From: Streptomyces sp. CB01635 | GTDB lineage: Bacteria; Actinomycetota; Actinomycetes; Streptomycetales; Streptomycetaceae | NCBI RefSeq assembly: GCF_002803065.1 | Contig: NZ_NNBL01000022.1 | Span: 62,001 to 126,000, forward strand | Length of the DNA stretch: 64,000 bases | Reading direction: 5' to 3' | In this document: piece by piece, positions 44,091-52,362 of the stretch | How the letters are laid out: each line of letters opens with the position of its first letter | Numbering within the stretch: the stretch's first letter is position 1 | Translations under genes and position numbers: made by a program | Notes under the pieces: model-generated | Database searches by the model: none | Told to the model about the DNA's origin: nothing | The model's input: only the letters and a program-made list of their open reading frames with translations

Positions 44091-44549
44091 ATGACCGCTT
44101 CGCACGAGTCCGTATCCGCCCCGACCCGCCGTACCGTCGTCGCGGCCGTGGGAGCCGCCGGTATCGCCGCCGCGCTCACCGCGTGCGGGAGCTCGGACGA
44201 TTCGTCGTCCTCCGAGCCGGCGGGGAACGCGGCCGACGACGGCGCGGCCAAGGACGGGGCAGGGAAGGAACTCGCCAAGACCGCCGACATCCCGGTCGGC
44301 GGCGGAAAGATCTTCGGTGACGCGGGCGTGGTGGTCACGCAGCCGAAGAAGGGCGAGTTCAAGGCCTTCACGAACATCTGCACCCACAAGCAGTGCCCGG
44401 TCACCGCGATCGAGGGCGGCACCATCAACTGCCCGTGCCACGGCAGCAAGTTCTCCATCGAGGACGGCAGCGTGAAGCACCCGCCCGCCGCGCAGCCGCT
44501 GGCCGCCAAGGAGATCACCGTCTCGGGCGACTCGATCACGCTCGCGTAG
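44091..44549 (+). CDS. Rieske [2Fe-2S] lipoprotein
   Basis: A 152-aa exported protein. The N-terminus has a twin arginine (TRRTVV), a hydrophobic stretch and the lipobox ALTAC, so Tat export with lipid anchoring is likely. A Ser/Asp/Ala linker follows. The Rieske domain has CTHKQCPV near residue 99 and CPCHGSKFSIEDG near residue 117, which supply two Cys and two His ligands. ATG at 44091 has GAAGGGA upstream. It acts outside the membrane in an unknown electron-transfer reaction, unlike the Rieske subunit of the bc1 complex, which is longer. Confidence 0.92.
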   Translation: MTASHESVSAPTRRTVVAAVGAAGIAAALTACGSSDDSSSSEPAGNAADDGAAKDGAGKELAKTADIPVGGGKIFGDAGVVVTQPKKGEFKAFTNICTHKQCPVTAIEGGTINCPCHGSKFSIEDGSVKHPPAAQPLAAKEITVSGDSITLA

Positions 44550-44558
44550 CGACGCGGG

Positions 44559-45203
44559 TCAGCGGCCTCGGCGCGGGCGCTTCCAGCAGGTGAGCACGTC
44601 CTGTGTGGACGTCACGGTGGCAACGAGGGCGAGCGTGTTGCGGATCATCGCGGGGGTGTAGTCGGACGGCACCCCCGCGATCGCGTCGGCGGGCACGGCG
44701 ACGGTGTAGCCGCGGTTCACCGCGTCGAAGACGGCGTTCGGTATGGCGACGTTCGCCGAGACGCCGGTGACGATCAGCGTCCGGCAGCCGAGGTTGCGCA
44801 GCAGGGCGTCCACGTCGGTGCCCGCGATGGGCGAGAGGCCGTGCAGCCGGCGTACGACGATGTCCTCGTCCGCCACCTCGACGGGCGGCGCGATCCTGAC
44901 CGCCTCGGTGCCGGAGATCTGCTGTACGGGCAGGCGCGCGGCGGCGCGGAACAGCCGTCCGTTGTGGTTGGCGCCGCGTCCGTCGGGCCGCCGCTCCGCC
45001 ACGGCGTGCAGCACCTGTACGCCGCTCTCGTGAGCACCTGCGACAAGTCGCGCCACATTGCCGAGCGCCCCGGACGACCTGGCCTCCTTCGCGAGTTCGG
45101 GCAGGGCGCTGTCAGGGCCGACGACCCCCTGTTGGCACTCCACGGTCAGCAGTACCGCGGTGGCCGGATCGAGCAGTTCGGCGAGCTCTTCGTACGACGG
45201 CAC
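44559..45203 (-). CDS. Isochorismatase-like protein lacking the catalytic cysteine
   Basis: A 214-aa protein with the isochorismatase alpha/beta fold. It begins with TAVLLTVECQQGVVG, then GVQVLHAVAERRPDGRGANHN and VRRLHGLSPIAGTDVDALL. The segment TLIVTGVSANVAIPNAVFDA is where the nucleophilic Cys normally sits (NVC); here it is Ala. The usual N-terminal Asp (VIDMQ) is Glu. GTG at 45203 has GGGGGA upstream. It may be a non-catalytic or differently acting relative. The gene is divergent from an FMN split-barrel gene. Confidence 0.83.
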   Translation of the reverse strand: MPSYEELAELLDPATAVLLTVECQQGVVGPDSALPELAKEARSSGALGNVARLVAGAHESGVQVLHAVAERRPDGRGANHNGRLFRAAARLPVQQISGTEAVRIAPPVEVADEDIVVRRLHGLSPIAGTDVDALLRNLGCRTLIVTGVSANVAIPNAVFDAVNRGYTVAVPADAIAGVPSDYTPAMIRNTLALVATVTSTQDVLTCWKRPRRGR

Positions 45204-45327
45204 GGGGTCCCCCTGTCGCAGGCGTCCTGAGCGGCGAGAGATTAGCCACCATTGCGCCATGGGGGAAGACACCGCATGCTTCTGATCTGACACATCGTCA
45301 GTAAGAAGCCCTCGAAGGGGAGTATGC

Positions 45328-45795
45328 ATGGCCGTCACACAGCGTCGGGGCCGCAAGATCATGATGACGCCGGCCGAGCTGGACGAGTTCCTGGGGTCCC
45401 AGCGCACGTGCCGCGTCGCCACCGTCTCACCCGACGGCTCCCCGCACGTCAGCACCCTGTGGTTCGTCTGGGACGGCGCCCGCCTGTGGCTGTACTCGAT
45501 CACGCGCAGCCGCCGCTGGGCCGACCTGCTCAAGGACCCACGTATCGCCGTCGTGATCGACGCGGGCGAGGAGTACGGGGAGCTGCGCGGCGCCGAGCTG
45601 TCGGGCATGGTGGAGTTCGTCGGGGAGAGCCCGCGCACCGGCGAGGCCGTGCCCGAACTGAACGTCCCCGAGCGACTGTTCGCCCGCAAGAACTTCGCGA
45701 TGGACGAGATGGTGCACGACGGCCGGCACGCCTGGGCCCGGCTCACGCCCGACAAGATCGCGTCGTGGGACTTCAGGAAGCTGGCGTCGCTCTAG
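45328..45795 (+). CDS. FMN/F420-binding split-barrel protein
   Basis: A 155-aa pyridoxamine 5'-phosphate oxidase-like protein. It shows RTCRVATVSPDGSPHVSTLWFVWDG, the strand-loop that binds FMN or F420, then LKDPRIAVVIDAGEEYGELRG and a final RLTPDKIASWDF. Such single-domain proteins in actinomycetes are often F420H2-dependent reductases. ATG at 45328 has GAAGGGGAG. The stop overlaps the LysR gene on the other strand by 4 nt. Confidence 0.87.
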   Translation: MAVTQRRGRKIMMTPAELDEFLGSQRTCRVATVSPDGSPHVSTLWFVWDGARLWLYSITRSRRWADLLKDPRIAVVIDAGEEYGELRGAELSGMVEFVGESPRTGEAVPELNVPERLFARKNFAMDEMVHDGRHAWARLTPDKIASWDFRKLASL

Positions 45796-46748
45796 CTCTC
45801 ACTCGGGGAGCCGTCTCTTGGGGAGCCACCCCCTGGGGCGACGTCCCCGCCCAGACTCGCGCCCACGCTCCGGAGCGCCCTCACCGCCGCCCTGATCGAC
45901 GGCCGCCGGTCCGCGTCGGCCCGCCACACGACGTAGACGTGCCGGCGTACGCGCCGACGCACCGGCACGGTCACCACCCCGTCCGGCACCGGATCGCGCC
46001 CGAGGAGCGGCGCCACGCACACACCGAGCCCGGCGGCGACGAGGCCGAGCTGGGTATGCGTCTCGGCGGCGCGATGGCCGATGCGGGGCTCGACGCCCTT
46101 GGCACGCAGCGTGAAGAGCAGCCACTCGTGGCAGAACTCGCCCTCGCCCCACGTGATCCACTCGTCGTCGGCGAAGTCCTCCAGACCCACCTCGCGGCGG
46201 CCTGCGAGGGGGTGGTCCGTCGGCATCGCGACATCGGCGGGGTCGTCGAGGATCGCCGCCTTGACGAGGCCGTCGGGGAGCGGCATCGGCTTGTTGTACC
46301 AGTCGAGCACGACCGCCAGGTCGAGGTCTCCGCGCACGACGCCGGCGACCCCCAGCTCGGGCTCCAGCTCCTGCGAGCGCAGCCGCAGGCCCGGGTGCTC
46401 CGCGCGCAGAGCCGCGAGGGCGCGCGGGAAGAGACCGCGGGCGGCGGTCGGGAACGCGGAGATCCGCAGCTCCCCCACGACCTGCCCGCGGTGCGCCTCC
46501 AGGTCGGACTGCGCGAGCTCGACCTGGGACAGGATCCGCCCGGCGTGCTCGGCGAGCAGCCGCCCGGCGTCGGTGAGGCGCACTCCCCTGCCGTTCTTGG
46601 CGAGGAGCTGCTGCCCGACCTCGCGCTCCAGCTTGGCCATCTGCTGCGAGACGGCGGACGTCGTGACGTGCAGCCCTGCCGCGGCGCCGCTGACGGACCC
46701 GTGGCGGGCGAGTGCGTCGAGGGTGCGCAGGCGCTCCAAGTTCAACAT
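45792..46748 (-). CDS. LysR-family transcriptional regulator
   Basis: A 318-aa LysR protein. The N-terminal helix-turn-helix is LERLRTLDALARHGSVSGAAAGLHVTTSAVSQQM. A linker of about 25 residues and the periplasmic-binding-like effector domain follow (LRISAFPTAARGLFPRALAAL, then AGLGVCVAPLLGRD). The C-terminal 25 residues are Gly/Ser/Pro-rich. It is divergent from an EamA exporter with an inverted repeat between, so it probably activates that exporter in response to its substrate. Confidence 0.92.
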   Translation of the reverse strand: MLNLERLRTLDALARHGSVSGAAAGLHVTTSAVSQQMAKLEREVGQQLLAKNGRGVRLTDAGRLLAEHAGRILSQVELAQSDLEAHRGQVVGELRISAFPTAARGLFPRALAALRAEHPGLRLRSQELEPELGVAGVVRGDLDLAVVLDWYNKPMPLPDGLVKAAILDDPADVAMPTDHPLAGRREVGLEDFADDEWITWGEGEFCHEWLLFTLRAKGVEPRIGHRAAETHTQLGLVAAGLGVCVAPLLGRDPVPDGVVTVPVRRRVRRHVYVVWRADADRRPSIRAAVRALRSVGASLGGDVAPGGGSPRDGSPSES

Positions 46749-46760
46749 GTAAGTGATGCT

Positions 46761-46788
46761 AAGCGATACCAGGGAACAAGTCTCGCTT
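46761..46788. promoter_or_regulatory. LysR-type box between LysR and EamA genes
   Basis: AAGCGA (46761-46766) and TCGCTT (46783-46788) form an inverted repeat. Two direct TGCTAAG repeats (around 46757 and 46790) overlap it. The placement just upstream of the EamA gene suits a LysR activation site. Confidence 0.45.
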
Positions 46789-46817
46789 GTGCTAAGAGGT
46801 TGTGGGGCGGCATCGTT

Positions 46818-47849
46818 ATGCCCATGAGCACCGTCGCCTCCTCGTCGCCCCCTGCGACTCCGGCCCCCGCGCCTTCCGAGATCTCTGCCGACAACCCTGC
46901 CTCCTCACCTTCCGAGATCCCTACCGGGTCCCCTGCCTCCGCCCGCCCCCGCCGCGCTCTCGACTGGCGCGTCCGCTTCGGTGTCCTGTCGCTGATCTGG
47001 GGCTTCAGCTTTCTCCTCATCAAGGTCGGCACCGAGGGCTACGCGCCGTTCCAGGTGACGCTGGGGCGGCTGGCGTTCGGTACGGCGGTGCTCGCCGTGG
47101 CCATGGCCGTGAAGCGTGAGCGGCTGCCGAGGGGCCTGCGGACGTGGGGGCACATCGCGGTGGCGGCGCTGCTGCTCAACTCCCTGCCGTTCTCGCTGTT
47201 CGCGTTCTCCGAGCAGACGATCCCGTCGACGCTGGCCGGTATCTGCAACGCGACGTCACCGCTGTGGGGCATGGCCCTGTCTCTGGTGGCGCTCTCCGAG
47301 GACCGGCCGACGCGCCGCCGGGTCGCGGGGCTCGGCATCGGCTTCCTCGGGGTGCTCACGGTCCTCGGCGTGTGGCAGGGCTTCCATGGCCTGGACCTGG
47401 CCGGCACGGCGATGGCGCTGCTCGCCTCGCTGAGCTACCCGGTCGGCTGGATCTATCTGCGCCGCACACTGGCCGGGACCGGCCACTCGAACCTGTCGCT
47501 CTCGGGAGCGCAGCTCCTGATGGCCACGGTCCAACTGGCCGTCGTCACCCCGCTGTTCACCACGCTCCCGGCCCACCTCCCGGTCGTGCCCCTGCTCGCG
47601 ATCGTCGCCCTGGGCGCACTCGGCACCGGCCTCGCGTTCCTCATCCAGTACGGCCTGGTGGCGGAGATCGGTCCGACCACGGCGCAGATGGTCACGTATT
47701 TCATCCCGGTGATCGCGACGGCCGCGGGGGTCGCCCTGCTCGGCGAGTCCCTGACCTGGTCCACCCCGATCGGCGCGGTGATCGTGCTGGCGGGCGCGGC
47801 ACTCACGCAGTCCAGGGCGCGAACCCCTCGGCGCAGCGCTCAGCCGTAA
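46818..47849 (+). CDS. EamA/DMT family exporter
   Basis: A 343-aa protein. The first 55 residues are a Ser/Pro/Ala-rich cytoplasmic leader, followed by ten helices in two EamA repeats. FGVLSLIWGFSFLLIKVGTEG starts the first; LSYPVGWIYLRRTLAG and YFIPVIATAAGVALLGESL are in the second. Start ATG 46818 or 46824; no clear ribosome site is seen. It is divergent from LysR. The 3' end overlaps the MocR gene by 10 nt on the other strand. Amino acids or small metabolites are likely substrates. Confidence 0.87.
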   Translation: MPMSTVASSSPPATPAPAPSEISADNPASSPSEIPTGSPASARPRRALDWRVRFGVLSLIWGFSFLLIKVGTEGYAPFQVTLGRLAFGTAVLAVAMAVKRERLPRGLRTWGHIAVAALLLNSLPFSLFAFSEQTIPSTLAGICNATSPLWGMALSLVALSEDRPTRRRVAGLGIGFLGVLTVLGVWQGFHGLDLAGTAMALLASLSYPVGWIYLRRTLAGTGHSNLSLSGAQLLMATVQLAVVTPLFTTLPAHLPVVPLLAIVALGALGTGLAFLIQYGLVAEIGPTTAQMVTYFIPVIATAAGVALLGESLTWSTPIGAVIVLAGAALTQSRARTPRRSAQP

Positions 47850-49171
47850 CGGCGCGCGGGGGCCGGCCCGGTGGCGGACGCGACGGCGTCGGCCACCGGG
47901 CCGATGTCGTCCGCGCCGAGCGTCGACACCGTGATCCGCACCCCGGGCGCCGCCCCCATCCGGAAGCGCGCCCCGGGCGCGACGGCCCACCCGGCGTGCA
48001 GCAGCCGCGCGACCGCCCCCGTCTCGTCCGGCACGGGTACCCACACGTTCAGGCCGCTGCGCCCGTGCGCCTCGACCCCGCGCTCGGCGAGGGCCGCGAT
48101 GAGCGCGTCGCGCCGGCGCCCGTAGGACGCGGCGACGGTTCCGGTGTCCACCGCCCCCTCGGTCCACAGCCGCGCGACGGCCCGCTGCAGGATGCGGCTC
48201 ACCCAGCCGGGACCGAGGCGCTGGCGCCCTTGGACCCGGTCAACCGTGACGGCGTCACCCGTCAGCACGGCGATGCGCAGGTCGGGCCCGTATGCCTTGG
48301 CTGCGGAACGGACGAACGCCCAGTGCCGCGTCACACCGGCGAGCGGATGCAGCGGCAGGTCGACGATCCCGTGTCCGTGGTCGTCCTCGATGAGCAGTAC
48401 GTCCTTGTGGGCCGCCAGGACCTTGCGCAGGGCACGCGCGCGTGACGCGGTGACGGCGGCGCCGGTGGGGTTCTGGGCCCGGTCGGTGATCACAAGGGCT
48501 CGCGCACCCGCGCTCAGGGCCCGCTCCACCGCGTCGGGCAGCGGCCCGTCGTCGTCCACGCCGACGGGCACCAGGCGCAGCCCGAGCGCCGGGACCAGGT
48601 CGAGCATGCTGCCCCAGCCCGGATCCTCGACGGCGACGGCGTCGCCGGGCTTCAGGTGTGCGGCAAGCACCCGCTCGATGGCGTCGAGGGAGCCCGAGGC
48701 GACGGCGACAGGCCCCTCGGGGATCCCGTCCTCGTCGAAGGCCACGCGCGCGTGGCGGGCCAACTCCGGCTCCAGGGGCCCGTCCCCGTAGAGGACGGGC
48801 GCCTTGTCGCCCTGCGCGGCCGCCCAGGCGAAGGCCTCGGCGAGCTGGGGCAGCAGGCCCGTATCGGGATTGCCGTTCGAGACGTCGCGCACCCCGGCCG
48901 GTACGTCGACGCGGATCAGCTCGCGGGCCGTCGTGGCCGGCTTGGACCGTACGCGGCTGCCGCGGCGCCCCGCGGTCTCGATCACTCCGCGCTCACGGAG
49001 CGTGCGATAGGCGGCCGCGACCGTATTGGGATTGACCCCGAGATGCTGGGCCAACTCCCTCATGGGCGGCAGAAGTTGATCCGGCTGCAGGTCACCCTTG
49101 CCCACCGCGCGCTCCACGCTGGCCGCAATCTCTGCTGCGCGCCGTCCTTCGATCGGATACTCTCCTAGCAC
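47840..49171 (-). CDS. MocR-type GntR/aminotransferase regulator
   Basis: A 443-aa protein with an N-terminal GntR winged helix (LPPMRELAQHLGVNPNTVAAAYRTLRERGVIE, residues 33-66) and an aminotransferase class I-like domain. Visible are SGSLDAIERVLAAHL, TDRAQNPTGAAV, LLIEDDHGH and the PLP lysine in FVRSAAKAYGPDLR near residue 293. Such MocR proteins sense PLP or aldehydes. A GTG start lies next to a perfect palindrome and is divergent from an FMN split-barrel oxidase gene. A role in vitamin B6 or oxidase control is likely. Confidence 0.9.
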   Translation of the reverse strand: MLGEYPIEGRRAAEIAASVERAVGKGDLQPDQLLPPMRELAQHLGVNPNTVAAAYRTLRERGVIETAGRRGSRVRSKPATTARELIRVDVPAGVRDVSNGNPDTGLLPQLAEAFAWAAAQGDKAPVLYGDGPLEPELARHARVAFDEDGIPEGPVAVASGSLDAIERVLAAHLKPGDAVAVEDPGWGSMLDLVPALGLRLVPVGVDDDGPLPDAVERALSAGARALVITDRAQNPTGAAVTASRARALRKVLAAHKDVLLIEDDHGHGIVDLPLHPLAGVTRHWAFVRSAAKAYGPDLRIAVLTGDAVTVDRVQGRQRLGPGWVSRILQRAVARLWTEGAVDTGTVAASYGRRRDALIAALAERGVEAHGRSGLNVWVPVPDETGAVARLLHAGWAVAPGARFRMGAAPGVRITVSTLGADDIGPVADAVASATGPAPARRYG

Positions 49172-49182
49172 AAAGCAGATTA

Positions 49183-49194
49183 TGCACTAGTGCA
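49183..49194. promoter_or_regulatory. MocR operator palindrome
   Basis: TGCACTAGTGCA is a perfect 12-bp palindrome in the 35-nt gap between the divergent MocR and oxidase genes. CATAAT on the minus strand just after it can be the MocR gene's -10. The position fits one regulator controlling both genes. Confidence 0.65.
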
Positions 49195-49206
49195 ATGGAG
49201 TTTGCA

Positions 49207-49905
49207 ATGAGCGTGGCATCCGAGCCCGGCACCGTCGCTTCCGGGGACGCCTCCGCCTCCTACCCGGCGACCGACCGCACCGTCCCGGCCCGCATGCGCG
49301 AGCGGACGTACTACGACCGTGAGCTGGTCCACTCGATACTCGACGAGGCGTACATCTGCCATCTCGGGTTCGTCCGCGACGGCTCCCCCGTCGTGCTGCC
49401 GACCCTGTACGGCCGCGTCGGCGAGACGCTCTACGTGCACGGTTCGACGGGCGCGCGCGTCCAGCGCATGGCGGGTGCGGCCGACCCCGGTCTGCAGGTC
49501 TGCCTGACGGTCACCCACGTCGACGGTCTGGTACTCGCGCGCTCCGCCTTCCACCACTCCCTCAACTACCGCTCCGTGGTGGTGCACGGCCTCGCCCACC
49601 AGGTGACCGACCGCGACGAGAAGCGCACAGCGCTCGACGCGATCGTCGACCACGTGGTGCCGGGCCGCGCCCAGGACTCGCGCCCCGGGAACGACAAGGA
49701 ACTCGCGGCGACGTCCGTCCTGCGCCTCGACCTCGCGGAGGTCTCCGCGCGGGTCCGCGCCGGCGGCCCCAACGACGACGAGGAGGACCTCGGCCTGCCG
49801 TACTGGACCGGCGTCGTCCCGCTGACCAAGGGCCACGGCGCACCGATCCCGGCCGACGACCTCGCCCCGGGCATCGCCGTGCCGGACTACCTGACGGGTC
49901 TGTAG
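49207..49905 (+). CDS. Pyridoxamine 5'-phosphate oxidase-like flavoprotein
   Basis: A 232-aa FMN split-barrel protein. Features are YYDRELVHSILDEAYICHLGFVRDGSPVV, PTLYGRVGETLYVHGSTGAR, HVDGLVLARSAFHHSLNYRSV and the final GLPYWTGVVPL. ATG at 49207 has GGAG 6 nt upstream; the ATG at 49195 has no ribosome site. It is divergent from MocR. MocR/oxidase pairs of this kind are widespread in actinobacteria, with roles tied to B6 or flavin-dependent detoxification. The substrate is not known. Confidence 0.88.
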   Translation: MSVASEPGTVASGDASASYPATDRTVPARMRERTYYDRELVHSILDEAYICHLGFVRDGSPVVLPTLYGRVGETLYVHGSTGARVQRMAGAADPGLQVCLTVTHVDGLVLARSAFHHSLNYRSVVVHGLAHQVTDRDEKRTALDAIVDHVVPGRAQDSRPGNDKELAATSVLRLDLAEVSARVRAGGPNDDEEDLGLPYWTGVVPLTKGHGAPIPADDLAPGIAVPDYLTGL

Positions 49906-49937
49906 GGCGCTTCTACGGCGCCCTTGAGGACGAGCCC

Positions 49938-49969
49938 GTCCCGGTGAGCGTCTGTACGCGCACCGGGAC
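49938..49969. terminator. Bidirectional hairpin terminator
   Basis: GTCCCGGTG (49938-49946) and CACCGGGAC (49961-49969), with further GCG/CGC pairing inside, form a strong stem between the convergent oxidase and EamA genes. Confidence 0.7.
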
Positions 49970-49980
49970 GCCCTCTCCGG

Positions 49981-50967
49981 CTACCTAGCCCGCGCCTCGG
50001 CCACGGCGAGCCCTGTCACCGCGGCCAGCATCAGGACCGTGCCCGCCACCGTCGGCGCGGTCAGCCGCTCACCGAGAAGCGCGACCGCTATGACGGCGGC
50101 GCTCACCGGTTCGAGCAGCATGATCACCGAGACGGTCGCGGACCTGACGACCGCGGCACCCGAGAAGTACAGGGCGTAGGCGAGCGCAGTAGGTACGGAC
50201 GCGATGTAGACCAGCATCCCCAGCACCTGGAGCGGCTGGGAGGTGTGCGGCACCAGACCCTCCAGCGCACCGAGCGGCAGGAGGCTCACCGCGGCGACGG
50301 CGAACGTCAGGACGGACGTGTCGAGTTGATCGCCCGACCGGCCGTCCCGCCCGAACCACCGCGTCAGGAGGGTCATCACGGCGTATCCGGCCGCGGAGAC
50401 CAGGGCCCAGCCGACCCCGGCGGGACGCACGGCCGCGCCCCCGCCGCCGAGCACAAGGACAGTAAGGCCCGCGAGCGCGCCCAGGACGGCCACCAGCCCG
50501 CCGCCGCCGAGGCGTTCGCCCATGATCAGGCGCGCGCCGAGGGCGATGAGTACGGGTCCCGCGCCCAGGGTGACCACGGTGGCGACGGCGAGTCCGGTCG
50601 CCTGGACCCCCGCGAAGTACGCGGTCTGGAAGACGCTCAGGGCGATCCCGGTGACGACGATCCGCACCGCCCTGCGCAGGCGCGGTTCCGCCACGGGCCG
50701 GTTCCTGCGCGGTCGCAGGGCCCGCGCCACGAGCAGCAGTGCGAGGCCGCCCACGCAGCGCCAGAACGACAGGGCGGCGGGACCGAGGTCACTGGCCCGG
50801 AAGACCAGCGAGGCGGCCGCGCCGGCGGTGCCCCAGGCGACGCCGGCGACAACGAGGTAGAGGAGCCCGCGCCCGACGGGCAACAGCGGTGCCGCCCCGG
50901 CGGGCGACGTACGGGACGAGGTGTCGGCTGAGTCAGCCGCGACAGTGTGCGACACGTGGTTCTCCAC
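49981..50967 (-). CDS. EamA/DMT family exporter
   Basis: A 328-aa protein with ten helices in two EamA repeats. VVAGVAWGTAGAAASLVFRAS begins the first after a 30-residue polar leader; GYAVMTLLTRWFGRDGRSGD and LEPVSAAVIAVALLGERL are in the second. GTG at 50967 has GGAGG upstream, 9 nt away. It is the third of four such exporters in this window. The next EamA gene lies about 200 nt upstream on the same strand but reads as a separate unit. Substrate unknown. Confidence 0.87.
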   Translation of the reverse strand: MENHVSHTVAADSADTSSRTSPAGAAPLLPVGRGLLYLVVAGVAWGTAGAAASLVFRASDLGPAALSFWRCVGGLALLLVARALRPRRNRPVAEPRLRRAVRIVVTGIALSVFQTAYFAGVQATGLAVATVVTLGAGPVLIALGARLIMGERLGGGGLVAVLGALAGLTVLVLGGGGAAVRPAGVGWALVSAAGYAVMTLLTRWFGRDGRSGDQLDTSVLTFAVAAVSLLPLGALEGLVPHTSQPLQVLGMLVYIASVPTALAYALYFSGAAVVRSATVSVIMLLEPVSAAVIAVALLGERLTAPTVAGTVLMLAAVTGLAVAEARAR

Positions 50968-51169
50968 GAAGAATGGCCTCCGCGCCCCAGGGATGGGGGC
51001 GGGGCAGGGACACGGACTGTCGTCTGCGGGCAGCCGCGAGCCGCTCGGGTCGTCCCGAGCCGGATCTTCGTCAGATGGGTCGCCGGAGCGCGATGCTCCG
51101 GACGGCCACCGCCCGCGTCACGCGGCCGGGGGCGGAAGCACGAGTGCGCGTGAATGCATGATCAACACC

Positions 51170-52195
51170 TTAGTTCGCGCTGCCGCGACCGGACAACGTC
51201 TTGTCCGGCGACTGCGGGGACGCCTCGTTCGGGGCGGCCCCACCGGCCACGGCCACCACCTCGGGCTTCGCCGGGGCCGAGGACTGCGCGATGAACGCCC
51301 CGACCAGGACGACCGCGCCGCCGACGATCTGCGGTGCCGACAGGTGCTCACCCAGGAGCACCCAGGCCAGCACGGTCGCGATGACCGCTTCCAGGCAGGC
51401 CACGACGCCGGCCACCTGGGGCGAGAGCCGGCGTACGGAGAGGACTCCGGTGACGTAGGCGATGACCGTGGCGATCAGGACGATCCAGCAGAGCAGCAGC
51501 CACGCGGGCACGGAGGTGCCGTTCATCGAGGCGCTGCCGCCGAGCACGGACCAGTCCATGCCCCAGGGGCGCGCCACGGCGGTCAGGACGAGGGCGCCGA
51601 CGAGCAGCCCGTACGCGATCACGCCGAGCGGATCCGGCGCCCGGTCGCCCGCGTCGCTGCCCTGGTCGGACAGGACGAAGTAGCCGACCTGGCAGCAGGC
51701 GGCGGCGAGGGCGAGCAGCAGGCCGATCACGTCGACGCTCAGGCCCGCCCACACCTCGACGACGCAGGCGAGACCGCCTACGGCGAGGACCACGCCGAGC
51801 GCGGCGGCGCGCGTCACGGGCCTGCGCTGCACGAAACGCACCCAGCCCAGAACCAGCGCGGGGGCGAGGTACTCGATGAGAAGAGCGACGCCGACGGGGA
51901 TACGAGAGATCGCGGCGAAGTAGCAGGCCTGTACACCGGCGACGGCGAGCAGGCCGAAACCGGCGAGCAGCGCGGGCCGCTGGACGACCAGGGACCGATG
52001 TCGCCAGGCGACGGGCAGCATGACGAGCGCGGCGCCGGCGACGCGCAGCCACACCACGTGGAGCGGGTCGAGACCCGCCTCGATCAGCGGCTTGGCCGCC
52101 ACACCCGAACCGCCGAAGGCGAGCGCCGAGACAAGGGCGAGCCCCAGTCCGACACCTCGCCCGCGGTTCGCCTGAAGTCCCTGAGACGCATGCAC
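51170..52195 (-). CDS. EamA/DMT family exporter
   Basis: About 341 aa. LGLALVSALAFGGSGVAAKPL starts the first EamA repeat, and GVVACLEAVIATVLAWVLLGEHL lies in the second, with ten helices in all. The C-terminal 40 residues are polar. The start is uncertain: GTG at 52195 or 52201, neither with a ribosome site. The frame remains open to 52321 but that part is not membrane-like. An inverted repeat lies just upstream. It is near the previous EamA gene but not clearly co-transcribed. Confidence 0.82.
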   Translation of the reverse strand: MHASQGLQANRGRGVGLGLALVSALAFGGSGVAAKPLIEAGLDPLHVVWLRVAGAALVMLPVAWRHRSLVVQRPALLAGFGLLAVAGVQACYFAAISRIPVGVALLIEYLAPALVLGWVRFVQRRPVTRAAALGVVLAVGGLACVVEVWAGLSVDVIGLLLALAAACCQVGYFVLSDQGSDAGDRAPDPLGVIAYGLLVGALVLTAVARPWGMDWSVLGGSASMNGTSVPAWLLLCWIVLIATVIAYVTGVLSVRRLSPQVAGVVACLEAVIATVLAWVLLGEHLSAPQIVGGAVVLVGAFIAQSSAPAKPEVVAVAGGAAPNEASPQSPDKTLSGRGSAN

Positions 52196-52203
52196 CGGCA
52201 CAT

Positions 52204-52222
52204 CATGACAGCCGGCGTCATG
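52204..52222. promoter_or_regulatory. Inverted repeat upstream of EamA gene
   Basis: CATGAC (52204-52209) and GTCATG (52217-52222) form a perfect 6-bp inverted repeat with a 7-nt spacer, directly upstream of the probable start of the EamA gene. It is a possible operator; no regulator gene lies next to it. Confidence 0.35.
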
Positions 52223-52362
52223 ACCGTCATCCCCAATGACCCCTGTCTCACGTGCCGGACGCGCCGGGCAGGACGAACTGGGGGGCACGGCCTCAAGAGC
52301 CGCACCCCCGAACAGAACCAAGCCTCAACACAAAGCCGGGCCTCAGCCCGAAACCGCTCGCC

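Noticed and set aside
42759..44480. A 573-aa protein covering the HipA-like gene
   Set aside because: Only the last 129 residues (DUF3037) are protein-like. The rest is an alternative frame of the kinase gene.
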